Shown here: positions 27,877 through 36,310 of the stretch, piece after piece | Layout: every line of letters starts with the position of its first letter | How positions within the stretch are numbered: position 1 is the stretch's first letter | NCBI GenBank assembly: GCA_002049495.1 | Contig: LLYS01000006.1 | Span: 119,601 to 183,600, forward strand | DNA from: Epsilonproteobacteria bacterium tcs-49 | GTDB lineage: Bacteria > Campylobacterota > Campylobacteria > Campylobacterales > Sulfurovaceae | Reading direction: 5' to 3' | Length of the DNA: 64,000 nucleotides | The notes under the pieces: generated by a model | Told to the model about the DNA's origin: nothing | What the model saw: only the letters and a program-made list of their open reading frames with translations | Databases searched by the model: none | Made by a program: the position numbers and the translations under genes

Positions 27877-28245
27877 ATGTATCACGGAGTACACGTCGGT
27901 ATCGTCCGAAGCAAGCAGCGGCTGCTGGTGGAGTTGGTGCTCAAAGGGAAGCTGACCCATAAGGATTATGAATTTTTTGTCCCCATGATTAAAAACGCTA
28001 TGGAATCGCTGCCTCAACAGAAGATGCGTATGGTGGTGGATATGACCGAGCTGGAGGGCTGGGAGCTGCGCGCCGCGTGGGATGATTTCAAATTCGGCAT
28101 GGAGTTTCGCAACGATTTTGAAAAGTTGGCCGTTATCGGCAACAGGAGTTGGGAACACTACGCTACCAAGATCGCGGGCTGGATGATCGGCGGGGAGGTG
28201 CGCTACTTTGAAAACAGCGAAGAAGCGCTGGAGTGGCTCGATTGA
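27877..28245 (+). CDS. SpoIIAA-like/STAS-type small protein
   Basis: A 122-residue protein starting at an ATG preceded by AAAGGAG. The pattern LVVELVLKGKLTHKDYEFFVP-like helix, then MRMVVDMTELEGWELRAAWDDFKFG, then FEKLAVIGNRSWEHYATKIAGW, fits the SpoIIAA-like family (STAS/SEC14-type fold), whose members bind lipids or regulatory partners. The longer frame reaching upstream lacks family similarity and was not used. It is coded on the + strand between two minus-strand genes, its stop adjoining the stop of the hybrid kinase. The role is unknown. Confidence 0.86.
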   Translation: MYHGVHVGIVRSKQRLLVELVLKGKLTHKDYEFFVPMIKNAMESLPQQKMRMVVDMTELEGWELRAAWDDFKFGMEFRNDFEKLAVIGNRSWEHYATKIAGWMIGGEVRYFENSEEALEWLD

Positions 28246-29775
28246 TCAGTGCAGTCTGGATTTAGGTAGCGTGATAACAAAGCACGCTCCCTCGGAGCTG
28301 TTGTGCACCGAAATCCGCCCCTCCATCTTCTGGATAATCTGTTTGGACATATAAAGCCCTATGCCCGTCCCCTTTCCCTCCGCTTTGGTCGTAACGTTGG
28401 CGTTAAAGAGGGTATCGATCACCCCCTCTTCTATTCCGCCGGCATTGTCCCGGATGGTTAAAACGACCTCTTTATCCGTCTCTTTGACGAGAAAATTCAA
28501 ACACCTTTGCATCGTATCGATCCCGCGGTCGTTAAAGGTGTCCGTTGCGTTGTTGATGATATTGATCAATACATGCTTAAACTCATTGGAAAGAAGATCA
28601 ACCCTTGCCCCGAGAACCCCTTTGGAGAAAACCTGGATGGAGTTTTTCATCAAGGTATCTTTCAAAAGCCGCAGGGTCTGATCTATCACCTCCCCTACGG
28701 CGGTATTCTCCCACTTTTCTACGGGTCTGAAAAAGTTGCGAAAGTCCTCCAGCGTATCGACGAGATGATCTATCTGTTTTTCGATCACCGCAGCCGTTTG
28801 GGAGATCTCTTGGGGATCAAGGTCACCGTTTTCATTATCATACTCCATCATCTGCGTATGCATCTTGATCACCCCCAAAGGCTGTTTCCACTGGTGTGCC
28901 ACCGCATCGAGCATCTCCCCCATAGCCGCCATTTTCGACTGCTGCGTGAGGATTTTGCCCTGTTCCTCCAGCTGGCGTACCCGCTTTTCCAGCTCCAGCC
29001 GGGTTAGCGTATTTTTGGTTTTGAGCGTGCTGATATCGGTAAGGGTGATGATATAAAGACCGCATTCACGCTCTTTAAAAGGGGTGATATCGATTTGAAA
29101 CGCTTTGGGTTCAAACATGGGAGAGATGATGGAAACGTAGCGGTCCTGTTCAGGTTTCTCCTCATAGGTTTGCAAAAACTCTTCGGCGCTTTTTCCGCAA
29201 ACAAACCCCTCCTGACAGACAAATGCCTGCAGCGGATACTCATACTGTCTGTGAAACTGCTCCAGGGTTTCGATTTGGAAAAACTCCATGAACGACCGGG
29301 AGGCGAAAGTCACCTTTTGAAAATCGGTCGTAAAGGTAAGGCTGCGCTGTTTCGCAAAGATCGTTTCCAAAAGCGCCTGGTGGTTTTGATAGTGCTTTTT
29401 ATAAAGCAGGTTTTGACTGACCTCGTCAAGTTTGCGCAGCAGTTGCCTGGAACCGACGGGTTTGAGCAGGTAGCCCTGTGCGTGCATATCCAAAGCTTTG
29501 ATAAGATATTCAAAGTTGTTGTAAGCCGTTAAAAAGATGATCGGCTGGTCGGGATTGATCCTGCGGAGTTTTGCGACCAGTTCCAATCCGTTTTGCCGGG
29601 GCATCTGTATATCGGTCAAGACGATATCGACACAGCTGTTTTCATACAGCTTGAGTGCCCGGGTACCGTCCTCGGCGCGTAAAACCCGGTAGCCTGCCCT
29701 TTCCATGATGGAAGCGGTTATCTCCTGGGTATCGTTGTCATCTTCTACGTATAAAACGGTTATCTTTTGTAACAT
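28246..29775 (-). CDS. Receiver-PAS-histidine kinase hybrid
   Basis: A 509-residue cytoplasmic signalling protein. Residues 1-120 are a receiver with phospho-acceptor Asp55 (LTDIQMP) and Lys105. Residues about 135-250 form a PAS-like sensor (LTFTTDFQKVTFASRSFMEFF). A coiled linker leads to a HisKA region with His294 in DAVAHQWKQP, and the ATPase domain has the N box around Asn408, DNAGG at 443-447 and GKGTGIGLYMS at 467-477. It therefore receives a phosphate or signal through its own receiver and passes it through a kinase core. The REC and PAS parts closely resemble those of the GGDEF protein at 50124-51392. It follows the radical SAM gene by 48 bases. Confidence 0.94.
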   Translation of the reverse strand: MLQKITVLYVEDDNDTQEITASIMERAGYRVLRAEDGTRALKLYENSCVDIVLTDIQMPRQNGLELVAKLRRINPDQPIIFLTAYNNFEYLIKALDMHAQGYLLKPVGSRQLLRKLDEVSQNLLYKKHYQNHQALLETIFAKQRSLTFTTDFQKVTFASRSFMEFFQIETLEQFHRQYEYPLQAFVCQEGFVCGKSAEEFLQTYEEKPEQDRYVSIISPMFEPKAFQIDITPFKERECGLYIITLTDISTLKTKNTLTRLELEKRVRQLEEQGKILTQQSKMAAMGEMLDAVAHQWKQPLGVIKMHTQMMEYDNENGDLDPQEISQTAAVIEKQIDHLVDTLEDFRNFFRPVEKWENTAVGEVIDQTLRLLKDTLMKNSIQVFSKGVLGARVDLLSNEFKHVLINIINNATDTFNDRGIDTMQRCLNFLVKETDKEVVLTIRDNAGGIEEGVIDTLFNANVTTKAEGKGTGIGLYMSKQIIQKMEGRISVHNSSEGACFVITLPKSRLH

Positions 29776-29823
29776 GGTCTGTCTTTTTGAAAAAAATCCA
29801 ACGCAATTATACCTTAAAAGCGT

Positions 29824-31035
29824 TTATAGCTCCCCAAATAGCGTTGCCTGGTCAAAAAGCGTCAACTGCCGCTTAGAAGAACTTTGCAACCGCTTTTTGA
29901 TCTCTTCGGGGTACATGCGGGATACGCCGTAGTATCTGCCCTTGGCGGTGATAAAGTAGCGGGCGCGTTTTAAAGAGATGCGCAGCTTTTTCAACTCGTC
30001 AAATCCCAATGCCCGGTGCCGCCTTGCGCGGATGATCTTATCCGCGCCCCTGATGCCGATACCGGGGATGCGGATCAGCATCTCCCGATCGGCGGCGTTG
30101 ATCTCGACGGGGAAAAGCTCCATATGGTCAAAGGCCCAGACCGTTTTGGGATCAAACTCCATATCAAGATTTTTCCGCTTGTGCAGGATTTCGCCGTGGC
30201 TGAAACCGTAAAAACGCAGCAGCCAGTCGGCTTGGTAGAGGCGGTGTTCGCGCTTCAGCGGCGGGGTTTTGAGCGCGGGGAGTTTGGTGTCGCTGTTGAC
30301 GGGGATGTAGGCGGAGTAGTATACCCGCTTTAACAGCTTTCTCTCATACATCACCGAAGAGGTTTTCAAGATATCGAAATCGCTCTCGGGCGTGGCGCCG
30401 ATGATCATCTGCGTACTCATGCCGATGGGCTTTTTCCGTCCGGCGGCCAGAGAGAACTCCCGGGCGAACTTCAGCGGCTGCAAAACCGAGCTATGGCTCT
30501 TTTGCGGAGCGAGCAGCTGCAGGCTTTTGGAACTGGGCAGCTCCAGGTTTGAACTCACCCGCGTCGCCAGTTTGATCGCCCGTGCTATGAGCGCGGGATC
30601 GCTTCCGGGGATCAGTTTGAGGTGGATATACCCCTTAAAGCCGTGTTCAAAGCGCAAAATCTCCAGCGCCTTTATCAGCAGCGACATGGTGTGGTCTTCG
30701 CTTTCGATGATGCCCGAACTTAGAAACAGCCCCTCGATATAGTTGCGTTTGTAAAAGTTGATCGTCAAATCCGCCAGTTCCCGGGGGGAAAAGGCGGCGC
30801 GGGGGATATCGTTGCTGCTGCGGCTGAGGCAGTAGCTGCAGTCATAGATACAAAAGTTGGTAAACAGCACCTTCAGCAGGCTCACGCAGCGTCCGTCGCT
30901 TGTGTAGCTGTGGCAGATGCCGCTGGTTTTGTTGCAGCCGATCGCTCCGGGGTTTTCCTCTCCGCCCGAGGAGGAGCACGATACGTCGTATTTCGCCCCG
31001 TCAGCCAGAATCTGCAGCTTTTCGTCGATATTCAC
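29824..31035 (-). CDS. Putative DNA modification/repair radical SAM protein (TIGR03916-type)
   Basis: About 403 residues from the GTG at 31035, which overlaps the stop of the upstream gene by one base and is preceded by AGGGCAGG; the longer frame upstream was rejected because it lies inside that gene. The [4Fe-4S]/SAM motif is the Cx3Cx2C of NFCIYDCSYC, preceded by a Cys-rich N-terminus (SCSSSG, IGCNKTSGICHSY). Near residues 310-330 is a helix-hairpin-helix (IRIPGIGIRGADKIIRAR) that should bind DNA non-specifically. This architecture is the TIGR03916 family, predicted to repair or modify DNA. The partner protein lies at 27082-27813. The reaction is unknown. Confidence 0.9.
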   Translation of the reverse strand: MNIDEKLQILADGAKYDVSCSSSGGEENPGAIGCNKTSGICHSYTSDGRCVSLLKVLFTNFCIYDCSYCLSRSSNDIPRAAFSPRELADLTINFYKRNYIEGLFLSSGIIESEDHTMSLLIKALEILRFEHGFKGYIHLKLIPGSDPALIARAIKLATRVSSNLELPSSKSLQLLAPQKSHSSVLQPLKFAREFSLAAGRKKPIGMSTQMIIGATPESDFDILKTSSVMYERKLLKRVYYSAYIPVNSDTKLPALKTPPLKREHRLYQADWLLRFYGFSHGEILHKRKNLDMEFDPKTVWAFDHMELFPVEINAADREMLIRIPGIGIRGADKIIRARRHRALGFDELKKLRISLKRARYFITAKGRYYGVSRMYPEEIKKRLQSSSKRQLTLFDQATLFGEL

Positions 31036-31685
31036 TACCTGCCCTTTTTTATCTTCATAATCACATACACCAAAATCAAAAATCCAAGAGCCAGCCAGGG
31101 CGCGACGGCTCCCAGCGAGCTCAGCGCGGCGATGAGCGAATCCAGAAAGCTCGCCCACACCGCCACGGCCAAAGAGGTACCCAGCAGTACGAGCGTAATG
31201 TTTTTATAGTGCCCCAACCCAATCAGATAGCCGACCATGGCACCCACTACGGGGCCTGTCATCCAAAAGGGCAGCCACACGAAGATAAAGATCGCTACCG
31301 CACCGTATTTTTCAAACTTGTCCTTGTATCTCTCCTGGTAGCGGTGGGCGGAGTCGAAAAACTTCTCCAGACGCTTGACGTGGACGATGTTTGTGACGCT
31401 GAAAACAAACAGCGGGTAGATGACAAGGACTAGGATCGTTTCGATCAGGAGATTTAAAAGCACCACCGCCGTGGGGTCGATCTGTGAAGCAAAGCCCAGC
31501 GACAACCCCGCGGCGCGTCCAAAAATGACGTTGGTCACGGCCATGGCCAGAAGCTGGCTGGAGAGCTGCCGGAACCCCAGCAGATACAGCAGCGACAGGA
31601 AGGTAAAGAAAAGCGCCAGCAGAAAAACCCCCGCGAACAGGATCTTACCCTCAACGGTGGCGATCAGGTGTACATATTTTTTCAT
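31035..31685 (-). CDS. Small multidrug export family membrane protein (PF06695-like)
   Basis: A 216-residue membrane protein with about five hydrophobic helices: 13-36, 63-85 (less clear), 78-102, 125-152 and 160-210. The segment YGAVAIFIFVWLPFWMTGPVVGAMVGYLIG matches the conserved core of the putative small multidrug export family. In spite of that name, transport has little experimental support and a role in envelope physiology is possible. It starts one codon after the inositol monophosphatase ends, and its stop codon overlaps the radical SAM start by one base, so the three are probably translated from one mRNA. Confidence 0.85.
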   Translation of the reverse strand: MKKYVHLIATVEGKILFAGVFLLALFFTFLSLLYLLGFRQLSSQLLAMAVTNVIFGRAAGLSLGFASQIDPTAVVLLNLLIETILVLVIYPLFVFSVTNIVHVKRLEKFFDSAHRYQERYKDKFEKYGAVAIFIFVWLPFWMTGPVVGAMVGYLIGLGHYKNITLVLLGTSLAVAVWASFLDSLIAALSSLGAVAPWLALGFLILVYVIMKIKKGR

Positions 31686-31686
31686 A

Positions 31687-32463
31687 TTAATTCATATCAG
31701 CCATTTTTTCAATGATCTTATCGTGGATTTTACCGTTGCTTGCGATGATGAGTTTATCCTCAAGGTCGTATTTTTTACCTTCGGCTCCGCTGATTTTGCC
31801 CCCCGCTTCGGTGACGATCACCACGCCCGCGGCGACGTCCCAGGGTTTGAGGTTGATTTCGTAGTAGCCGTCATAAACCCCCGAAGCGACGTAGCAAAGA
31901 TCGATCGATGCCGCACCCAGACGGCGCATATCCCTGGTAAAGGGCAGGATGTTTTCAAAGGTTTTGACCGTCCAGCGGTAATCATCCCCCCGATCGATTT
32001 TGGTATAGGGAAAACCCGTAGCGATTAGAGACTGGGTGAGCGTATCGGTGGCGGTGACGCTCAAAGGGCGGTCGTTGCAATAACTCCCCTGCCCCTTTTG
32101 CGCCCAATACATCTCATCAAGCAGCGGATTGTATACCACCCCCGCTACCGCTTCGCCGTTTTCGACCACACCGATGGAGATGCCTACGATGGGGATACGG
32201 TGGATAAAGTTCGTCGTCCCGTCGATGGGGTCGATGATAATCTTTTTATCCCGGCTTTGCTGATTGGACCCCGTTTCCTCGCCGATCACCTCATACTCGC
32301 TAAACGCTTCGCCCAGCTTTTTCATTAAAAATTGTTCAATTTGAAAATCATATTCCGTGACCAGATCGATCTCGGATTTGAATTCGATGGTATTGTTTTT
32401 TTCAAAGCCCTCTTTGAGCAGTTCTCCCGCTTCGTATGCGGCTTGTTTGATAGCTTCAAGCAT
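31687..32463 (-). CDS. Inositol monophosphatase family protein (SuhB-like)
   Basis: A 258-residue Mg-dependent phosphatase. Metal-binding residues are visible as Glu62/63 in VIGEETG, Asp78 and Asp81 in IDPIDGTTNF, and the Asp of KPWDVAAG near residue 208. Length and motif order fit inositol-1-phosphatase/SuhB, which in bacteria also takes part in ribosomal RNA maturation. A role in 3'-phosphoadenosine 5'-phosphate hydrolysis (CysQ-type) cannot be excluded. AAAGG precedes the ATG, and a minus-strand TATAAT lies at 32490-32495. It leads the operon containing the exporter and the radical SAM gene. Confidence 0.92.
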   Translation of the reverse strand: MLEAIKQAAYEAGELLKEGFEKNNTIEFKSEIDLVTEYDFQIEQFLMKKLGEAFSEYEVIGEETGSNQQSRDKKIIIDPIDGTTNFIHRIPIVGISIGVVENGEAVAGVVYNPLLDEMYWAQKGQGSYCNDRPLSVTATDTLTQSLIATGFPYTKIDRGDDYRWTVKTFENILPFTRDMRRLGAASIDLCYVASGVYDGYYEINLKPWDVAAGVVIVTEAGGKISGAEGKKYDLEDKLIIASNGKIHDKIIEKMADMN

Positions 32464-32761
32464 ACTAAACCTTTGTTTTAAGTTGGTATATTATACAAAA
32501 ATATTATTGGGATACGGTTGCAAGGGGGCAGCGGATACAAACTCCCGACTGCGGGTAAAAGTGCTTTGGGTATCTGGCCTGTTTTTCTTCGGATATGAAA
32601 ATATAATTATGGTCTGGATATCTATCTTTTGTATCCGCGCCTTGCAGAAGATTTTTATCTTCAAAACGCAGTTTATAGCAAATCCGTATCTTTTTGTATG
32701 CTCTTTTTGTCAAGCGATATATTTGCGGTATAATTTATTATCCGACAGACGGGGGTCTCGC
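32464..32761. other. Divergent intergenic region (298 bp)
   Basis: This is the longest gene-free stretch in the window. It holds a minus-strand -10 candidate for the inositol monophosphatase operon (32490-32495) and a well-formed plus-strand promoter for the GGDEF/EAL gene (32707-32734). A 69-codon minus-strand frame in the middle has no ribosome-binding site and no family pattern, so I do not call it. I see no repeat, tRNA or other RNA gene in it. Confidence 0.6.
32707..32734 (+). promoter_or_regulatory. Sigma70-type promoter for the GGDEF/EAL gene
   Basis: TTGTCA at 32707-32712 and a perfect TATAAT at 32729-32734 are separated by 16 bases. The gene start is 28 bases after the -10 box, with GGGGG as a weak ribosome-binding site. 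This is one of the clearest promoters in the window. Confidence 0.65.
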
Positions 32762-34483
32762 ATGTATAAAAATATAGGAACCATCGATAGGTATATCCGC
32801 GCAAGTGCGGTTTTTGTACTGCTTGTATTTTTTTTCATCACCCAAAACTTTCTTTTTTTACTGCCCGCGCTGGCCCTGTACCACACAGTCGTGACCAATC
32901 GCTGCTGGCTTTATAAACTTGCGGGTATCAACAAGGAGTTGGAAAAAGAGCAGCTCTATCTGGAGGTGCTGCCCAAACACAATCCCGAGCCGGTGATGCT
33001 TTTTTGCGACCGGGGACATTTTCTCTACGGCAACGATGCGGCAAAAAAGCTTTTTTCGGAACGCTACAGCGCTTCGCAGCTGATGCACTGCCCCCTGGAG
33101 CGGCTGCGCACGACCCCCGCTACCCATACGCTCAAACTCCACGGACGCTACTACTCCTTTTATATGCAGTATGTTCCCTCAAGAGAGCTTTTTACCGCCT
33201 ACGGCTTTGACGTCACCAAGTTAAAACGCAATGAACACACCGTCAAGTTTCAAAGTATCACCGATATGCAAACGGGGGCGTATAATCGACGCAAACTGAT
33301 CGAAACCATCGATAAAAGCGAGTATGACTATCTGGGATTGGTTGCTTTCGATATCAAAAACTTCGGGGAGTTCAACGGCTATTTCGGGTTTAAAAACGGG
33401 GACCGTTTTTTAAAACATATCGTAACTTTGTTAAAGGATAAGCTGGGTTCAAAGGAGCGGATTTTTCGCATCTACGGGGATGTTTTTACCGTTTTGTTTG
33501 AAAGCCGCAGCGAACACACCCTCAAAAGAGAGATCATCCGCTTCCTGCGCGATTATCCGCGCGTGGAGTTTTCCCACGATTCCCTGGAGATGGTGTTTGA
33601 GTTTACCGTGGGGGTGGCGATCACTGCAAAAGAGAGTAAACAGGAGCTGCTCAACCGTGCCGAAACGTCGCTGATGGAGGCAAAAAAGAGTGATAAAAAG
33701 CGGGTGTTTTATGGGGAACTCAAAGGGATCAAGGATCGGTATGAGCAAAACCTGCGCTGGTCGAAAGATGTGCAGGATGCCCTCTTCGCGCAAAAAAACC
33801 GCAAAATTATCCCCTTTTATCAACCTATCTACAACTACCGGACCCAAAGCGTGGAAAAGTATGAGTGTCTGGCCCGCATGATCGATCTGCAAACGGGGGA
33901 GACCTTTTCCCCGGGGCTTTTTCTGGAAGCGGTCCGCAAACAGCGGCTCATGCACCAGTTGACGCGCGTGATCATTCTAAACGCCTTTGCACACTTTGCG
34001 GATAACGCATATGAGTTTTCCATCAATCTTTCTATCTTTGATTTGGAAAACGACGTGGGCAGCCTTTTGAACGACACGGCGCAACGATACGGGATCAAAC
34101 CCTCCCGGGTCGTTTTGGAGATTTTGGAAGATGACGATATCGGAGCACACTTCGATGCGATCATGGAGTTAAAAGCCCGGGGGTACCGCATCGCGATCGA
34201 CGACTTTGGCAGCGGATATTCCAACTTCGCCCGTCTTGCCATGCTTCGCCCGGAGTATTTGAAGATCGACGGAAGCTTGATCACGCCTTTAAAGGATGAT
34301 CCAAAAGCCCTTGAAACCCTGGTACCTATTATCACCTACGCAGGCAACATCCGTGCCAAAACCATCGCGGAGTTTGTCGCGGATGAGCAGATCGCGGCTT
34401 TGGCCCAAGACGCCGGGATCGATTATGCCCAGGGCTTTTATTTCGGCAAACCGGTGCAATCTTTGGATCAGCCGTTATCGTAA
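32762..34483 (+). CDS. Membrane PAS-GGDEF-EAL protein with DUF2892 anchor, GGDEF degenerate
   Basis: A 573-residue protein from the ATG after the promoter; the longer frame upstream overlaps the divergent gene and was rejected. Residues 1-58 form a DUF2892-like anchor of two helices (NIGTIDRYIRASAVFVLL, then NRCWLYKLAGIN). A PAS-like segment (about 60-140) follows, then GGDEF (about 155-310) in which the signature is replaced by IYGDVF, so cyclase activity is unlikely. The EAL domain (about 325-565) has YECLAR in place of EALxR but keeps AIDDFGSGYSN and LKIDGS. It is probably a c-di-GMP phosphodiesterase or receptor. Its 3' end overlaps echF by 16 bases tail to tail. Confidence 0.91.
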   Translation: MYKNIGTIDRYIRASAVFVLLVFFFITQNFLFLLPALALYHTVVTNRCWLYKLAGINKELEKEQLYLEVLPKHNPEPVMLFCDRGHFLYGNDAAKKLFSERYSASQLMHCPLERLRTTPATHTLKLHGRYYSFYMQYVPSRELFTAYGFDVTKLKRNEHTVKFQSITDMQTGAYNRRKLIETIDKSEYDYLGLVAFDIKNFGEFNGYFGFKNGDRFLKHIVTLLKDKLGSKERIFRIYGDVFTVLFESRSEHTLKREIIRFLRDYPRVEFSHDSLEMVFEFTVGVAITAKESKQELLNRAETSLMEAKKSDKKRVFYGELKGIKDRYEQNLRWSKDVQDALFAQKNRKIIPFYQPIYNYRTQSVEKYECLARMIDLQTGETFSPGLFLEAVRKQRLMHQLTRVIILNAFAHFADNAYEFSINLSIFDLENDVGSLLNDTAQRYGIKPSRVVLEILEDDDIGAHFDAIMELKARGYRIAIDDFGSGYSNFARLAMLRPEYLKIDGSLITPLKDDPKALETLVPIITYAGNIRAKTIAEFVADEQIAALAQDAGIDYAQGFYFGKPVQSLDQPLS

Positions 34484-34860
34484 TCGCTTTTAACCGCTTC
34501 CCACTTTTGATTTATCTTATCCGCTTGCGTACCCACTAGCGGTTTGTCACCGCTTTGCCACAGCGCTTCACCGGGTTTGGGGCAGGCGCGTACGCATTCG
34601 CCGCAATAGATGCACAGATAGGGGTTGTAATTGTACAGTTTCTCCTTTTTTTGCGACTTTTTTTCTTCGGGAAGGGGTGTAAAAAGGATCGCTTCGGGCG
34701 GACACGCCTTTTCGCACTTGAGGCAAAAGATGCAATCCTCCCTGCTGTAGCCGATCAATCCCCGGAAATTCTCCCCTTTGACGATGGGGTTTGCGGGGTA
34801 ATCCAGGGTTTGGGGCCTTTTGAAAAGGTTGTGCAGCGCTTTTTTGAGTGAATGCAGCAT
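34468..34860 (-). CDS. echF: Ech-type hydrogenase ferredoxin-like subunit F
   Basis: A 130-residue protein with two [4Fe-4S] motifs, CIFCLKCEKACPP (about 43-55) and CIYCGECVRACP (about 82-93), separated by a charged linker. This is the NuoI/HycF/EchF-type electron relay between ferredoxin and the small subunit. It is the last gene of a six-gene minus-strand operon in the order A-B-C-D-E-F, eight bases after the large-subunit gene. The acidic C-terminal tail after the second cluster is longer than in minimal EchF proteins. Confidence 0.93.
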   Translation of the reverse strand: MLHSLKKALHNLFKRPQTLDYPANPIVKGENFRGLIGYSREDCIFCLKCEKACPPEAILFTPLPEEKKSQKKEKLYNYNPYLCIYCGECVRACPKPGEALWQSGDKPLVGTQADKINQKWEAVKSDYDNG

Positions 34861-34868
34861 CCCGGCTC

Positions 34869-35969
34869 CTATTTCGCCGTACAGGAGAGGCAGGGATCAA
34901 AGCTGGCCAAAATGGCGGGTGCGTCGGCGTAATCCTGCCCTTTAAAGATCTCTATCATCGCCGGGATCGTCGCAAAGGTGGGGGTCTTGATGCGCACGCG
35001 GTCAAGTACTTTCTTATTCTCCCCTTTGAGATAATACATCAACTCCCCCCGCGGCGCTTCAAGGCGGGTAATCACTTCGCCCTGGGGTTTGCCCCTGACT
35101 TTTGTCTGTATCTCGCCCTCGGGCAGCCCCTCGACGATGTTGCGGCACATCTTGATGCTGTTAAGTATCTCATAAAGCCGTACCATGTTGCGCGCGTGGA
35201 TATCGCCGCCGGTTTGCGTGATCGTTGTAAACCCCACCTCTTTATAGGGCAGATAATCCAGCCCGTTGCGCACATCGACTTGCAAGCCGCACGCCCTTGC
35301 GAGGGGACCGATGGCGTTGTACTCATACGCGCCTTCCGGACTCAGCGCCCCGATACCCTCAAACTTTTTTGACAGCGACCAATTGTTTTGAAACTCCTCT
35401 ATATACCCTTCGATCTTTTTTTGGGTTTGCCCAAGCACCTGTATGATTTTCTGCGCCGTTTGCGCGTCAAACTCCCGGGTAACGCCGCCGATGGTGATAT
35501 AATCAAACTGCACCCGGTTGCCCGTGATCGCCTCCTGGAGCCCCATCACCGGTTCGCGGTCCCCCATCAAAGACATAAACATCGCTTCAAACCCCGCGTT
35601 TTCGCAGGTGTGGGAGAGGCAGAGCATATGGCTGTGGATACGGTCAAGCTCAATTAAAAGCGTGCGCAGATACTTCGCCTTTTGCGTCACCTGCGCATCC
35701 AAAAGCTTCTCTACCCCGGCGGTGTAGCACATGGAGTGGGTGATGGCGCACAGCCCGCAGATACGCGCGACCACGAAGCCCACCTGCTTAAATTCAAACT
35801 TGCTGCTGCACGCGTGTTCGACGCCCCTGTGCACAAACCCCACGTCGCTGCCCACGTCCACGATCTTTTCGTTTTGGGTGGTAAAGGTAAACTTGACCGG
35901 TTCAAGCAAAGAGATATGCTGCGCCCCCAGCGGGATCTGCATATCCACCGCTTTTGTCGTAGTGCTCAC
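34869..35969 (-). CDS. echE: Ech-type (group 4) NiFe hydrogenase large subunit E
   Basis: A 366-residue catalytic subunit. The four nickel-ligating cysteines are in RICGLC (about 68-73) and DPCLSC near the C-terminus. The protein stops three residues after the last cysteine (TAK), so there is no C-terminal extension for an endopeptidase to remove, as in some Ech/Coo enzymes and unlike HycE. The segments HRGVEH and QFDYITIGGV are typical of the NuoD-related group 4 family. The start overlaps the end of echD by four bases (ATGA). With the rest of the operon it should couple H2 and ferredoxin redox to ion transport across the membrane. Confidence 0.95.
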   Translation of the reverse strand: MSTTTKAVDMQIPLGAQHISLLEPVKFTFTTQNEKIVDVGSDVGFVHRGVEHACSSKFEFKQVGFVVARICGLCAITHSMCYTAGVEKLLDAQVTQKAKYLRTLLIELDRIHSHMLCLSHTCENAGFEAMFMSLMGDREPVMGLQEAITGNRVQFDYITIGGVTREFDAQTAQKIIQVLGQTQKKIEGYIEEFQNNWSLSKKFEGIGALSPEGAYEYNAIGPLARACGLQVDVRNGLDYLPYKEVGFTTITQTGGDIHARNMVRLYEILNSIKMCRNIVEGLPEGEIQTKVRGKPQGEVITRLEAPRGELMYYLKGENKKVLDRVRIKTPTFATIPAMIEIFKGQDYADAPAILASFDPCLSCTAK

Positions 35970-36310
35970 GATCGCTCCTTTCGTAAAGGGTGATCTTTGG
36001 AATCCCCGTCCAGATAGAGCCCCTTTTCACTGCTTTGGACGTTGATGCCGAACATATCCACCATCTCCCGCTGCGAAATAACTGCCGAGGGTATGATGTC
36101 GCTGATATCGGGCAGGGTTTGCCCATAATCGACGACCGTATACAGCGCGACGATCTCCCCGCTTTCATATTTGGCAAACAGCCACTGCACCTCCAAAGTG
36201 TTTTCATCCAAGGCGACGCCGTTGAGCGTCATGAAGTGCCACGTTTTCTTATCGTAAAACTTCCCTATCTCTGCATGGATACGGTCAAATTCCAATTTAA
36301 TCTTTTCCAT
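35966..36310 (-). CDS. echD: Ech-type hydrogenase subunit D (NuoC-like)
   Basis: A 114-residue protein related to the 30-kDa subunit of complex I. It contains VDYGQTLPDISDIIPSA and the family hallmark QREMVDMFGI, followed by a short DxxDHPLRKE end where NuoC-like proteins close. It serves as a structural partner of the large subunit at the membrane-arm junction. It overlaps echE by four bases and echC by 14 bases, so expression of the three is very likely coupled. Confidence 0.9.
   Translation of the reverse strand: MEKIKLEFDRIHAEIGKFYDKKTWHFMTLNGVALDENTLEVQWLFAKYESGEIVALYTVVDYGQTLPDISDIIPSAVISQREMVDMFGINVQSSEKGLYLDGDSKDHPLRKERS

Noticed and set aside
32504..32713. 69-codon minus-strand frame in the long intergenic region
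   Set aside because: No ribosome-binding site, odd composition and overlap with the promoter of the next gene.
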